DNA of 64,000 nt from Propionibacteriales bacterium (lineage in GTDB: Bacteria > Actinomycetota > Actinomycetes > Propionibacteriales > Nocardioidaceae). Positions 28,904-37,636 of the stretch are shown piece after piece (the stretch's first letter is position 1; the number at the start of each line of letters is the position of its first letter). The translations under genes and the position numbers were made by a program. Location: contig JAPLCC010000056.1 of assembly GCA_026392415.1 (NCBI GenBank), forward strand, positions 62,001 through 126,000, read 5' to 3'. The notes below the pieces were generated by a model. That model saw nothing but the letters and a program-made list of their open reading frames with translations, did not search any database and was not told where the DNA came from.

Positions 28904-30496
28904 TCAGTGGAAGAAGTGACGGGTACCGGTGAAGTACATCGTCACGCCGGCCGCCTCGCAGGCAGCGATGGTCTCGTCGTCGCGCACGGACCCACCCGGC
29001 TGGACGATCGCCTTCACACCGGCGTCGATCAGGATCTGCGGGCCGTCGGCGAAGGGGAAGAAGGCGTCGGAAGCGGCGACGGACCCGTGGGCCCGGGCGA
29101 CGCCCTCGACCAGGGCGTTGGCCCGCTCGACGGCGAGCTTGCACGAGTCGACGCGGTTGACCTGCCCCATGCCGATGCCGACAGCGCCTCCGTCCTTGGC
29201 CAGCAGGATCGCGTTGGACTTCGCGGCGCGCACCGAGCGCCAGGCGAACGCGAGGTCGGCGAGGGTCTGCTCGTCGGCGGCGTCGCCCGTCGCGAGCGTC
29301 CAGTTGGCCGGGTCGTCGCCGTCGGCCTGGAACCGGTCGGCGACCTGCATCAACAGGCCGCCGCTGATCGGGCGGGTCTCGACGCCACCCTGCGCGATCG
29401 GCTCGGCGAGGAGGATCCGGATGTTCTTCTTGCTCTGCAGCACCTCGACCGCGCCGTCGTCGTACCCGGGGGCGACGATGACCTCGGTGAAGATCTCTGC
29501 GACCTGCTCGGCCATCTGCTTCGAGACGTTCACGTTGGTCGCGATCACGCCGCCGAACGCGGACACCGGGTCGCACTCATGGGCGCGGCGGTGCGCCTCG
29601 GCCACGTCGGCGCCGACGGCGATGCCGCACGGGTTGGCGTGCTTGATGATCGCCACCGTCGCCGCGTCGCCGTGGTCGTACGCCGCCCGGCGGGCCGCGT
29701 CGGTGTCGACGTAGTTGTTGTAGGACATCTCCTTGCCGTGCAGCTGCTCGGCGGCTGCGAGACCGCCGGGGCCGAAGCCGTTGCGGTAGAGGGCGGCAGG
29801 CTGGTGGGGGTTCTCGCCGTAGCGCAGCACGGCGGACTTGTCGTACGTGCCGCCGACCCACGACGGGAAGCCGGTGCTGACGCCGTCCTCGAGGGAGCTG
29901 TCGGTGAGCACGCTGCCCATCCAGGAGGCGACCTGCACGTCGTACGTCGCGGTGTGGACGAACGCCTTGGCGGCAAGTGCCTTGCGCTCCTCGAGGGTGA
30001 AGCCGCCCTCCTGCGCCGCGGACAGCGCCCGCGCGTAGTCGGCGCCGTCGGTGACGATCGCGACCGAGGGGTGGTTCTTGGCGGCAGCACGGACCATGGA
30101 GGGACCGCCGATGTCGATCTTCTCGATGCAGTCGTCGACGCCGGCGCCGGAGGCGACGGTCGCGGCGAACGGGTAGAGGTTGACCACGACGATGTCGAAA
30201 GGCTCGACCTCGAGCTCCTCGAGCTGCTGGACGTGCTCCGGCAGGCGGCGGTCGGCGAGAATGCCGGCGTGCACGCGCGGGTGCAGCGTCTTCACGCGGC
30301 CGTCGAGGCACTCGGGGAAGCCGGTGAGATCCTCCACCTTGGTCACGGGCAGGCCGAGGCTGTCGATCAGGGCGGCCGAGCCGCCGGTCGACACCAGCTC
30401 GACGCCGGCGTCGTGAAGCCCGCGGACGAGGTCCTCGAGGCCGGTCTTGTCGAAGACGGAGATCAGTGCGCGCTTGATCGGGATCCGGTCAGTCAT
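28904..30496 (-). CDS. purH: AICAR transformylase / IMP cyclohydrolase
   Basis: This bifunctional enzyme (530 aa) does the last two steps of de novo IMP synthesis: formylation of AICAR with 10-formyl-THF, then ring closure. The N-terminal cyclohydrolase half is MGS-like (ALISVFDKTGLEDLV, STGGSAALI, FPECLDGRVKTLHPRVHAGIL). The C-terminal half has the transformylase signature NPHQPAALY, IKHANPCG and SDAFFPFADGPQ. It starts 125 bases after purN, the largest gap in the operon. Confidence 0.97.
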   Translation of the reverse strand: MTDRIPIKRALISVFDKTGLEDLVRGLHDAGVELVSTGGSAALIDSLGLPVTKVEDLTGFPECLDGRVKTLHPRVHAGILADRRLPEHVQQLEELEVEPFDIVVVNLYPFAATVASGAGVDDCIEKIDIGGPSMVRAAAKNHPSVAIVTDGADYARALSAAQEGGFTLEERKALAAKAFVHTATYDVQVASWMGSVLTDSSLEDGVSTGFPSWVGGTYDKSAVLRYGENPHQPAALYRNGFGPGGLAAAEQLHGKEMSYNNYVDTDAARRAAYDHGDAATVAIIKHANPCGIAVGADVAEAHRRAHECDPVSAFGGVIATNVNVSKQMAEQVAEIFTEVIVAPGYDDGAVEVLQSKKNIRILLAEPIAQGGVETRPISGGLLMQVADRFQADGDDPANWTLATGDAADEQTLADLAFAWRSVRAAKSNAILLAKDGGAVGIGMGQVNRVDSCKLAVERANALVEGVARAHGSVAASDAFFPFADGPQILIDAGVKAIVQPGGSVRDDETIAACEAAGVTMYFTGTRHFFH

Positions 30497-30621
30497 GGCG
30501 ATTCAAATTCCTCATCGGTCGATGCCAGTCGATGAGGGCACCCAGGCGATCGATGCCGACTCGTCACTCCCTGGTGGTTGCCCACCTGCGCCAGTCGTGT
30601 GCCGATGATTCTACTTCTGAC

Positions 30622-31236
30622 TCAGCCTCCGAAGCGAACCCGGCGACCCTCGACCGAGAAGCCCTCCCGAGCCATCCTGCCGATGGCGTCAACCAGCATC
30701 GACCGTTCGGCGACCTTGATCCGGTCGTGGAGGGCCTGCTCGGTGTCTTCGTCACGCACCTCGACGGCGGTCTGGGCGACGATGGCACCCGTGTCGACCC
30801 CCGCGTCGACGATGAAGAGCGTCGCCCCGGTGACCTTGACGCCGTACTCCAGTGCCTCGCGGGGTCCGTGCATCCCGGGGAACGACGGCGAGAGTGCGGG
30901 GTGGGTGTTGACCGTGCGGCCGCCGAAGGTGTCCAGGAAGGCGGCGCCGACCAGCTTCATGAATCCGGCGAGGACGACGACGTCGGGCTCGAACGCGGCG
31001 ACCTTGTCGGCCAGGGCCCGGTCCCAGTGCTCGCGGGAGCTGTAGTCCTTCACCTTCGCGGTGAAGGTCGGCACCCCGGCGGTGTCAGCACGGGTGAGTC
31101 CCTCGATGCCCTCGCGGTCGGCGCCGACCGCGACGACCTGCGCGCCGTACGCCTCATCGGCGCAGGCGTCCAGCAGGGCCTGCAGGTTCGTGCCCGAACC
31201 GGACACGAGGACGACGAGGCGGGTGGGCGCTGGCAC
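30622..31236 (-). CDS. purN: Phosphoribosylglycinamide formyltransferase
   Basis: PurN formylates glycinamide ribonucleotide using 10-formyl-THF (204 aa, normal size). VLVSGSGTNLQALLDA is the phosphate loop, NTHPALSPSFPG carries catalytic Asn and His, and the Asp of VDAGVDTG completes the active triad. The GTG at 31236 gives the family N-terminus; the open frame continues upstream into DUF6350 and is not used. The gene starts 10 bases after DUF6350. Confidence 0.96.
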   Translation of the reverse strand: MPAPTRLVVLVSGSGTNLQALLDACADEAYGAQVVAVGADREGIEGLTRADTAGVPTFTAKVKDYSSREHWDRALADKVAAFEPDVVVLAGFMKLVGAAFLDTFGGRTVNTHPALSPSFPGMHGPREALEYGVKVTGATLFIVDAGVDTGAIVAQTAVEVRDEDTEQALHDRIKVAERSMLVDAIGRMAREGFSVEGRRVRFGG

Positions 31237-31246
31237 GGCCCGGAGT

Positions 31247-32572
31247 CTACGGCCGGCGCAGGAAGGGGATGCGCGCCCGGACGGCGCCGAGACGGCTGCC
31301 GACCCGGGCACCACCGTCGCGCTGCCACCAGCAGACGATCAGCGCGCCGGCGACGCCGCCGATCCCGAACGAGGTGATCGCGTGGAGCAGCACGTCGAAG
31401 GTGTAGGGGCCGACGTCGCTCATCCGGCCCGGGCCGACCGCTCCGCCGGCGAACGCGGTCAGCACAGCGAGGACGACGCCCGCGGCGATGCCGCCGGCAC
31501 ACCCGCGAATCGCAGCGCGGTCCCAGGCGAGCACCGGGCGTTCGCGCTGCACCCGGCCGGCGATGACGACCGCGACGAGCACCGGGGTGAGCATCAGCCA
31601 ACCCGCCCACCACGGGGTCGGGCCCTGGTCGGGCAGTGCGGCCAGCAACGGGAACATCGGCAGCGGCCCGATCACGACCAGGCTGGTCGACACGGTCGTG
31701 CCGGCGCCGACGGTGAAGCCGGGTCCCAGGAGGTAGGAGCTGGAGAACAGCACAGCATTCGGCAGTACGACGGCCGTGGCGACCAGCATCAGCAGCACCG
31801 CACCGGCATCGGCATGGAGCTGGGAGACGACGTTGGCGGCGGTCGAGAAGTCCAGCACGAAGGCCACTGTCAGCGAGACCAGGCTGATCGCGAACCACAT
31901 GCGCAGGATCCGCCACGCGACGAGGGCGACGTCGCGCACCGTGTCGGGGATCGCGGGCAGCCAGATGGAGGCGCGGCCGGAGCCGAACGCGATGGCCGGG
32001 AAGCCCACGGCCCCGGCCACGAGGAGCGACCAGAGCACCACGCGGGCCGGGCTCGGCGAGGTGGCGGCGGTGGCGGCGACGGCGCACGTGACGACGCCGA
32101 CGACGGCGTACCCGACGGCGAACAGGCCAGCGGCGATCGGGACCGTCCAGTCGCGCTCCCCGTCGGCGATCCGGCCGGCATCCGGGCCGTGACCGGAGAC
32201 GGACTCACCGACGCGGTGTCCGATCCGCCAGGTGGCCCAGGCACAGATGAGGGTCAGTCCGAGCGGGATCGCGGTCAGCCGGATGCCCTCCACCGCGACC
32301 GTCGAGCCGTGGGCGGCCAGCCAGCCGTGGGCGCCGACCCGCAGCGCACCGCTCGGGCTGCCCTCGCCGCCGGCGTCGGTGAGGAACCAACCGATGACGG
32401 CGACGGCCAGACAGACCAGCAGCGGTCCCCCGGCCGCAATCGCGCCGCCGATGGTCGCGGTCGGCACCAGCGGTCGGCTGGTGGCGAGGTCCTGGCGCAG
32501 GTCGGCATCGGTGCGCTTCGCGCCCCGGGCGGCACCGGTGCGGCGCAACGAGGAGGACTGGAGCGACGTCAT
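31247..32572 (-). CDS. DUF6350-family polytopic membrane protein
   Basis: The 441-aa protein has about ten predicted membrane helices with short loops, and a 50-residue basic N-terminus. By position (just before purN in actinobacteria) and general pattern I assign it to DUF6350, called cell division protein PerM-like in some annotations; function is unknown. ATG 32572 (MTSLQSS) is preferred over an upstream in-frame start that would leave an unusual Arg-rich leader. It diverges from the sigma-like fusion gene with an 84-base gap. Confidence 0.75.
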   Translation of the reverse strand: MTSLQSSSLRRTGAARGAKRTDADLRQDLATSRPLVPTATIGGAIAAGGPLLVCLAVAVIGWFLTDAGGEGSPSGALRVGAHGWLAAHGSTVAVEGIRLTAIPLGLTLICAWATWRIGHRVGESVSGHGPDAGRIADGERDWTVPIAAGLFAVGYAVVGVVTCAVAATAATSPSPARVVLWSLLVAGAVGFPAIAFGSGRASIWLPAIPDTVRDVALVAWRILRMWFAISLVSLTVAFVLDFSTAANVVSQLHADAGAVLLMLVATAVVLPNAVLFSSSYLLGPGFTVGAGTTVSTSLVVIGPLPMFPLLAALPDQGPTPWWAGWLMLTPVLVAVVIAGRVQRERPVLAWDRAAIRGCAGGIAAGVVLAVLTAFAGGAVGPGRMSDVGPYTFDVLLHAITSFGIGGVAGALIVCWWQRDGGARVGSRLGAVRARIPFLRRP

Positions 32573-32656
32573 GGTGCGTCCATCTTCACGCTCCGACCAC
32601 GGGCGAGGCGGGTCGCCACGCCGCAACAACCCCGATGGTCGTACGGTTGTCGCGTC

Positions 32657-34621
32657 ATGACCGTGTCACGCCCGCGCACCGCTCCGCCGGACGACGCCCA
32701 CCCCGGCGGCCGGTCGTCGTACGTCAGCACGGCTGAGCTCACCGCGAGCTTCGACGCGTTCTACCGAGACGCCCGCGACCGCCTGCTGCTGCAGACCTTC
32801 GCACTGACGGGCGACCTCGCCGTGGCCCGCAGCGCGGTCCGCGAGGCCTACGTCGTCGCGTGGCACCACTGGCGCAAGACCTCACGTCTGGCCGACCCGG
32901 AGATGTCCGTGCGGCCCGCCGCCTGGCGCCGGGCGCTGCGCCGGAGCACCGCCCTCCCACTGCGCCGGCGCAAGGATCTCGACGAGCAGAGCCGGACCAT
33001 CCTCGATGCGCTGGCCGCGCTCCCGCTGGCCCAGCGCAAGGCCCTGCTGCTCACCCAGCTCGCCGCGGTGTCGATGGACGAGATGGCCCACGAGATCGGG
33101 CTTCCCCGCGAAGCGGCCGAGCGCGAGCTGCAGCTCGGCGCCGCCCAGCTCGCGATGCAGCTGGAGATCCCCACCTCGGCGATCCCGCTCTCCCTGAACT
33201 CGCTGGCGGCCGCGACGCGCAGCGTCACCTGGCCCCGGGTCACCATCATCCGCCGCGCCGGCGTCGCCCGCCGTCGCGCCCACACGATCATCGGCAGCGC
33301 GACCGCGGTCGTCGCCCTCGTCGCCGTCGGAGCGGTCGCCATGGACACCACGGGCGCCCGCCCGACCCTCGACCGCGAGGGGGCCTCCGCCGCCGCGGGT
33401 CCCTCCTCGTCCGGACCGGCGGTCAACGCGCTGCCCGACACGGCGCTGCTGCCCCTCACGACCGTGCAGCAGTCGCTCCGCGGCCGCGGCTGGCAGCAGG
33501 GCGGCACCGTCGACAACTCCACGGGCAACGGCCGGGTGCTGCCCTGCCAGCCCGATCGATACGCCGACCCCCAGGGCACCGCTGCCTGGGTGCGTGCGTT
33601 CCGCAACGGCACACCGAGGACCGCGACCCGCACGGTCATCCAGTTCGCCGAGGCCTCCGCCGCCGAACGCCGCGCCGTGCGAACCTATCGGCGCACGCTG
33701 CGGTGGTTCACCGCGTGCCCCACGCCCGCCGACGACCCGAGTGCCGTGCCGCGGATCCAGCTGATCAGCACCGCCGACCTTCCCGGGGTCGGCGACCAGG
33801 CCAGCCTCCTGGTGCTGCGCTCCCGGGTCGACCGCACCACGTACGTCGTCGGCGTGGCCCGGTCCGGCCTGTTCACCACCACCACGTCCCTGGCCACCAC
33901 CACGGCTGCCACCAAGGTGCGCCGCGAAGGTGTCGCCACCCTGCTGGCCACGGCCGTGGATCGACTCTGCGCCCTCGCCGACGGTGGCACCTGCGCGCCG
34001 ACCAGGGTCAAGGTGGCCGACCGGGCGTCGTACCCCGTCGGCAAGGTGCCGTGGATGCTCTCCGAGGTCGACCTGCCCCCGGTGAGCCAGGACCACGGCC
34101 CGTGGGTCGGTACGCCGGCCGCGAAGCTCAGCGAGGACCGGGTCGACTCCGGCGCCGTCGGGTGCGCCACCGCCCATCTGTTCGGGTCGTTCAACAAGAC
34201 CAGGATCCAGGGCAACCAGTTCCGCAACTTCGCCCTGATCGAGTCCGACCTGCCACCGGAGGTCGGACTCACCCAGACCGTCGGCGCCCTGCCGACGTCG
34301 ACCGCGCGCGCATTCGTGCGGCGCATCCGCGACCAGGTCGCCGCCTGCCCCGACCGCGACGAGAGCGCCGGCACCGAGGTCGACGAGCTGGCGAACACCG
34401 GCGACGGCAAGGTCGCGCTGACCGCCTGGCATCTCAGCACCGCGCTGCCCGGCGACCGCAGCGTCGAGTACGACGTCGCGGTGGTCCGCAGCGGCACGTC
34501 GGTCTCGCTGCTCGTGTTCGTCGCCTCACCGCGTGCCCGGATCGCCGACGGCGACTTCGTGGCCCTTGCTCGCCGTACCCTCGAACGACTCGCCGGAATG
34601 GCTGCCTACAAGGCCGGCTGA
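32657..34621 (+). CDS. Sigma-70-like domain fused to membrane helix and two sensor-like modules
   Basis: The 654-aa protein combines parts normally on different polypeptides. Residues 28-75 resemble sigma region 2 and 112-168 region 4. One membrane helix follows (about 208-230), then two extracytoplasmic modules. Module 1 (258-420) has Cys297/Cys354 and module 2 (448-650) Cys503/Cys564. The region-4 helix that should contact the -35 reads REAAERELQLGA instead of the usual GTIKARLSRGR, so DNA binding looks impaired. It may be a membrane decoy or partner of the SigE factor encoded 123 bases downstream. ATG 32657 follows the in-frame open region; RBS is weak. Function is inferred only from architecture. 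Confidence 0.75.
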   Translation: MTVSRPRTAPPDDAHPGGRSSYVSTAELTASFDAFYRDARDRLLLQTFALTGDLAVARSAVREAYVVAWHHWRKTSRLADPEMSVRPAAWRRALRRSTALPLRRRKDLDEQSRTILDALAALPLAQRKALLLTQLAAVSMDEMAHEIGLPREAAERELQLGAAQLAMQLEIPTSAIPLSLNSLAAATRSVTWPRVTIIRRAGVARRRAHTIIGSATAVVALVAVGAVAMDTTGARPTLDREGASAAAGPSSSGPAVNALPDTALLPLTTVQQSLRGRGWQQGGTVDNSTGNGRVLPCQPDRYADPQGTAAWVRAFRNGTPRTATRTVIQFAEASAAERRAVRTYRRTLRWFTACPTPADDPSAVPRIQLISTADLPGVGDQASLLVLRSRVDRTTYVVGVARSGLFTTTTSLATTTAATKVRREGVATLLATAVDRLCALADGGTCAPTRVKVADRASYPVGKVPWMLSEVDLPPVSQDHGPWVGTPAAKLSEDRVDSGAVGCATAHLFGSFNKTRIQGNQFRNFALIESDLPPEVGLTQTVGALPTSTARAFVRRIRDQVAACPDRDESAGTEVDELANTGDGKVALTAWHLSTALPGDRSVEYDVAVVRSGTSVSLLVFVASPRARIADGDFVALARRTLERLAGMAAYKAG

Positions 34622-34744
34622 CCAAGCCGCTCGCCGTACCCTCGGAAAAATCTCTGCGCCGGATGCAACCCCGCCCCCGCGGCGGGCGTATCACTCCCGA
34701 CAGCCCCGATCGGGGCGCGCAGATCGGGCCGAGAGGAGGTCGAC

Positions 34745-35254
34745 GTGGAAGCCAAGGAGTTCGACGAGTTCTACTCGGCGTCGTTCCGACGGGTGACCGG
34801 TCAGGTCTACGCGATGATCGGGGACTTCGACGAGGCCACCGAATGCGTCCAGGAGGCCTTTGCGCGAGCCTGGGCCCACCGTCGCAAGCTGGACAACGCG
34901 GAGTACCCCGAGGCGTGGGTGCGCACGACCGCCTACCGGATCGCCGTGAGTCGCTGGCGCCGCCGCAAGCGGGGCGAGCGATCACCGGACCGCGCGGTCA
35001 GCAGCAGCGGCATCACCGCCGCAGTCGACGAGTCGCACGTCGCCCTCGTGGCCGCCCTCAAGCAACTGCCCGAGGCCCAGCGCCAGGCGCTGGTCCTCCA
35101 CCACATCGCCGACCTCCCGGTGCAGCAGGTTGCTGCCGAGGTGGGCGTTCCCGAAGGAACCATCAAGGCCCGGCTCAGCCGGGGACGCGCGGCCCTGGCC
35201 ACGCTGCTGGCCGACGAGACCGGCCTCGCGGGAGGAGGGATGACCCATGCCTGA
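34745..35254 (+). CDS. SigE-family ECF RNA polymerase sigma factor
   Basis: This 169-aa sigma factor has only regions 2 and 4. Region 2 is EFDEFYSASFRRVTGQVYAM with DEATECVQEAFARAW (-10 melting and core binding). Region 4 is LKQLPEAQRQALVLHHIADL followed by the HTH VQQVAAEVGVPEGTIKARLSR. It fits the actinobacterial SigE family rather than a ZAS-controlled ECF. GTG 34745 is preceded by GAGGAGGT at the right distance. Its stop overlaps the start of the downstream membrane protein, the usual arrangement for a sigma factor and its regulator. Confidence 0.92.
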   Translation: MEAKEFDEFYSASFRRVTGQVYAMIGDFDEATECVQEAFARAWAHRRKLDNAEYPEAWVRTTAYRIAVSRWRRRKRGERSPDRAVSSSGITAAVDESHVALVAALKQLPEAQRQALVLHHIADLPVQQVAAEVGVPEGTIKARLSRGRAALATLLADETGLAGGGMTHA

Positions 35255-36740
35255 TCAGGACCCCATCGACAAGCTCTCCCGGTTCGGCGCCGGCTTCAGC
35301 TCAGGAACAGGAGGCGACATGCCGCTCTCCGCAGCCGACGTCCGACGCCGGGGCGACCAGATCCGTCGTCGCCGTACCGCGCTCGTCGCGGGTGCCTCCG
35401 CACTCGCCGTCGCCGCCGTCGCCGTCCCGATCTTCGCGGTCGTCGGTGGCAACCCGAAGGCCGGCGAGAACGACAAGGTCGCCGACGATCCCCAGGGCGC
35501 GCTGAGCACGAACGACCTGCTCCGCGACGACGACACCGAGTACTTCCCCAACGAGAAGTCAGCCTTCCGCACGGTCGACACCTACGAGGGTGACGGGCAG
35601 GCGACGTTCCACCCCTGCCAGCAGGCCACCCTGGCCTCCCTCGGCGCGACCACCAGCTTCACCCGGACCTTCGAGTACGTCGTGCAGCTCGAGGCCGGCG
35701 ACACCGCTCCCCCGGACGCCGCCGGGGACGGCCTGGTCGAAACCGTCGCCGAGTTCGAGGACGACGACGACGCCCGGGCGGCGTACGACACGTTCGCGGG
35801 CTGGATCCTCGACTGCGAGAGCCGCCTGGGCGACTTCGAACGGGTCAACGTCGTACCGCAGGCTCGTGCGGTGGCGTTGCCGGCCGGCGCCGGCGACGCG
35901 AAGATCTACGACCTCAACTGGGGCCCCGTGGAGAAGTCCGTCGACCCGTACGGCGACGCCTCCTACATCAACGAGACCGGCCTGGTCCTGCGGGGCGACC
36001 GGATCGCCGTCGTCGGCCTGACGATCGTCGGGCAGGACTACAACTTCCTCGAGGAGGACGGCGGCACCCCGGTCAACCGGATGGTGCCCGTGGCCGCCGA
36101 CCGCCTGCGGCCGGGCGGGGACACTCCGGCGCAACCGTCGGAGACTCTCACCGAGCCCGCCAGCACCGTCGACCCGGCCATCGCTGACGACTTCCCGCTC
36201 AGCGCCGGCTGGCCGGCCGACGACGGCTCCGACGTCACCGCAGAGGGACCGAACCGCACACTTCCCCCGTTGCTGCTCAACGTCTGCGACGCCGATGTCG
36301 AGGACGCGCCCGCGCCGCAGGACCGCTTGGTCGCGACGTGGTCACAGCCGGAGGACTACCGGACCCGCCAGCTCTCGACGTACGCCAGCGAGGACCAGGC
36401 TGCGGCCGCTCTCGGCGCCGTGGTGTCGGCGTACCGCGACTGCCCTGAGGAACCGAGCAGCCCCGAGGGCTACGTCGCCCACCATGTCGCGATCCAGAGC
36501 GCGGCGGGCGACGAGTCCTGGGTGGTCGGCACCTATTCGACCTTCGACGGCGCCGACGCCATCGGGATCGAGGTCATCCACCTGATCCGCATCGGTACGG
36601 CGCTCCTGGTCATCACCGGGAGCAACGAGGGCAGCGCTCCCGAACCCGAGTCGACATTCCTGGCCGCAGGCGACCAGATGGCCAACGAGGCGAGCAACGT
36701 CGTCTCCGAGCTCTGCGCCTTCACCGAACCGGGCTGCTGA
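35247..36740 (+). CDS. Single-pass membrane protein with two sensor-like modules, putative anti-sigma partner
   Basis: The 497-aa product has a short cytoplasmic part of about 43 residues, ending in RRGDQIRRRR, one helix (44-67), and two ectodomain modules. Module 1 (88-290) has Cys124 and Cys190, and module 2 (320-490) Cys347 and Cys399. No zinc-type HxxxCxxC anti-sigma motif is present. ATG 35247 overlaps the sigma stop and has a GGAGGAGG site. Overlap, membrane topology and sequence kinship to the neighbours suggest control of the SigE factor, but the mechanism is not known from sequence. Confidence 0.75.
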   Translation: MPDQDPIDKLSRFGAGFSSGTGGDMPLSAADVRRRGDQIRRRRTALVAGASALAVAAVAVPIFAVVGGNPKAGENDKVADDPQGALSTNDLLRDDDTEYFPNEKSAFRTVDTYEGDGQATFHPCQQATLASLGATTSFTRTFEYVVQLEAGDTAPPDAAGDGLVETVAEFEDDDDARAAYDTFAGWILDCESRLGDFERVNVVPQARAVALPAGAGDAKIYDLNWGPVEKSVDPYGDASYINETGLVLRGDRIAVVGLTIVGQDYNFLEEDGGTPVNRMVPVAADRLRPGGDTPAQPSETLTEPASTVDPAIADDFPLSAGWPADDGSDVTAEGPNRTLPPLLLNVCDADVEDAPAPQDRLVATWSQPEDYRTRQLSTYASEDQAAAALGAVVSAYRDCPEEPSSPEGYVAHHVAIQSAAGDESWVVGTYSTFDGADAIGIEVIHLIRIGTALLVITGSNEGSAPEPESTFLAAGDQMANEASNVVSELCAFTEPGC

Positions 36741-36820
36741 CCGCAACCCACCTCGCAGGGCCGCCACCGACCGGTGGTGGCTCCCACCGACCGCGCCGCC
36801 GTGCGCAGAAGGACATCGCC

Positions 36821-37552
36821 ATGAACCACCACCACCGCCGCACCCGACTCCTCCTCGGCCTGGCCGCTCTCGCGGCACCCGCTCTCCTGACCGCGTGTGG
36901 CGCGGAGAAGTCCGCCGACGCGGACACAGCTGCCGGGGACCCGACGTCGACCAGCACCGTGGCCGCAGGCCTCACCACCGCTGCCCTGCTCACCGACGAC
37001 GACACCCTGTACAGCGACGGGGCCGACTGGTTCCGCACCAGCGCCTTCGAGGGTGACGGCCAGGACGCGTTCAACCCGTGTGCTGCCGAGAGCCTCGAAG
37101 GCACCGGCGCCACGAGCGTGGTCCGGGCCGACTTCGAGCTGCGCAACACCGAGGACCCGTCCGCCGAGGTCACCGGTGACTTCTTCGTCCAGGTCGCCGG
37201 CGAGTACGACGACGCGGCCGCCGCCGAGAAGGCGTGGTCGACCGTGAACGGCTGGCTCGAGGAGTGCACGAACCGCGCCGATGGCGTGAGCGAGTACCGC
37301 GCCCTGCAGACCCGCAAGGTCGACGTACCCGGGGCCGACGCCGTCCTCACCGACTCCCACTACGGACCGGTGCCGAAGGAGCTCGACGAGTTCGGCGACG
37401 CGGCCTACATCATGGAGACGGGCGTGCTCCGCAAGGGCAATCGCATCACGGTGCTGACGTCGGTGATCATCGGCCAGGACTACAACTTCCTCGACGGCAC
37501 GCCGGTCGAGCGGATGCTGGTGCCCGCCGGCGAACGTCTCGGCCAGGGCTGA
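36821..37552 (+). CDS. Lipoprotein with one sensor-like module
   Basis: This 243-aa protein has a basic signal peptide and lipobox LTAC (Cys26), so it is membrane-anchored outside the cell. Its single module is closely related to module 1 of the upstream protein: LxxDDTxY, FRT..xEGDGQ, PC (Cys87), a second Cys149 in NGWLEEC, then FGDAAYIMETG and IIGQDYNFLDGTPVERM. AGAAGGACATCGCC precedes the ATG. It lies 80 bases after the membrane protein and is followed by a strong terminator. Ligand and role are unknown; a co-sensor is plausible. Confidence 0.78.
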   Translation: MNHHHRRTRLLLGLAALAAPALLTACGAEKSADADTAAGDPTSTSTVAAGLTTAALLTDDDTLYSDGADWFRTSAFEGDGQDAFNPCAAESLEGTGATSVVRADFELRNTEDPSAEVTGDFFVQVAGEYDDAAAAEKAWSTVNGWLEECTNRADGVSEYRALQTRKVDVPGADAVLTDSHYGPVPKELDEFGDAAYIMETGVLRKGNRITVLTSVIIGQDYNFLDGTPVERMLVPAGERLGQG

Positions 37553-37560
37553 GATGCACG

Positions 37561-37593
37561 AAACCCCGCCACCTTGTGGGGGTGGCGGGGTTT
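37561..37593 (+). terminator. Terminator of the sigma/lipoprotein operon
   Basis: AAACCCCGCCACC (37561-37573) pairs perfectly with GGTGGCGGGGTTT (37581-37593), with a 7-base loop. The AAA/TTT ends give it short U-tracts in both directions, so it can also stop transcripts from the convergent sucCD. Confidence 0.9.
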
Positions 37594-37594
37594 C

Positions 37595-37630
37595 GGTCTC
37601 GAGACGGTTGCTACGCAACCTCCTCGACCA
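37595..37630. repeat. Palindromic intergenic element, copy 2
   Basis: GGTCTCGAGACGG starts the element and CTCCTCGACCA ends it; the middle GGTTGCTACGCAACC is a perfect small hairpin. It lies between convergent lipoprotein and sucD genes. It matches the ends and layout of the elements at 27253 and 41131. Confidence 0.65.
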
Positions 37631-37636
37631 ACGGGT

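Noticed and set aside
31061..34621. Very long plus-strand frame (1186 aa) that starts opposite DUF6350
   Set aside because: Only the part from ATG 32657 has protein-like composition. The rest is antisense to DUF6350 and purN.
32600..36820. Shared ECF promoter (GCAACC with a CGTAT-like -10) before the sigma-system genes
   Set aside because: GCAAC occurs before three of the genes, but the spacing to any -10-like hexamer differs (13 versus 17 bases), so no consistent promoter could be drawn.
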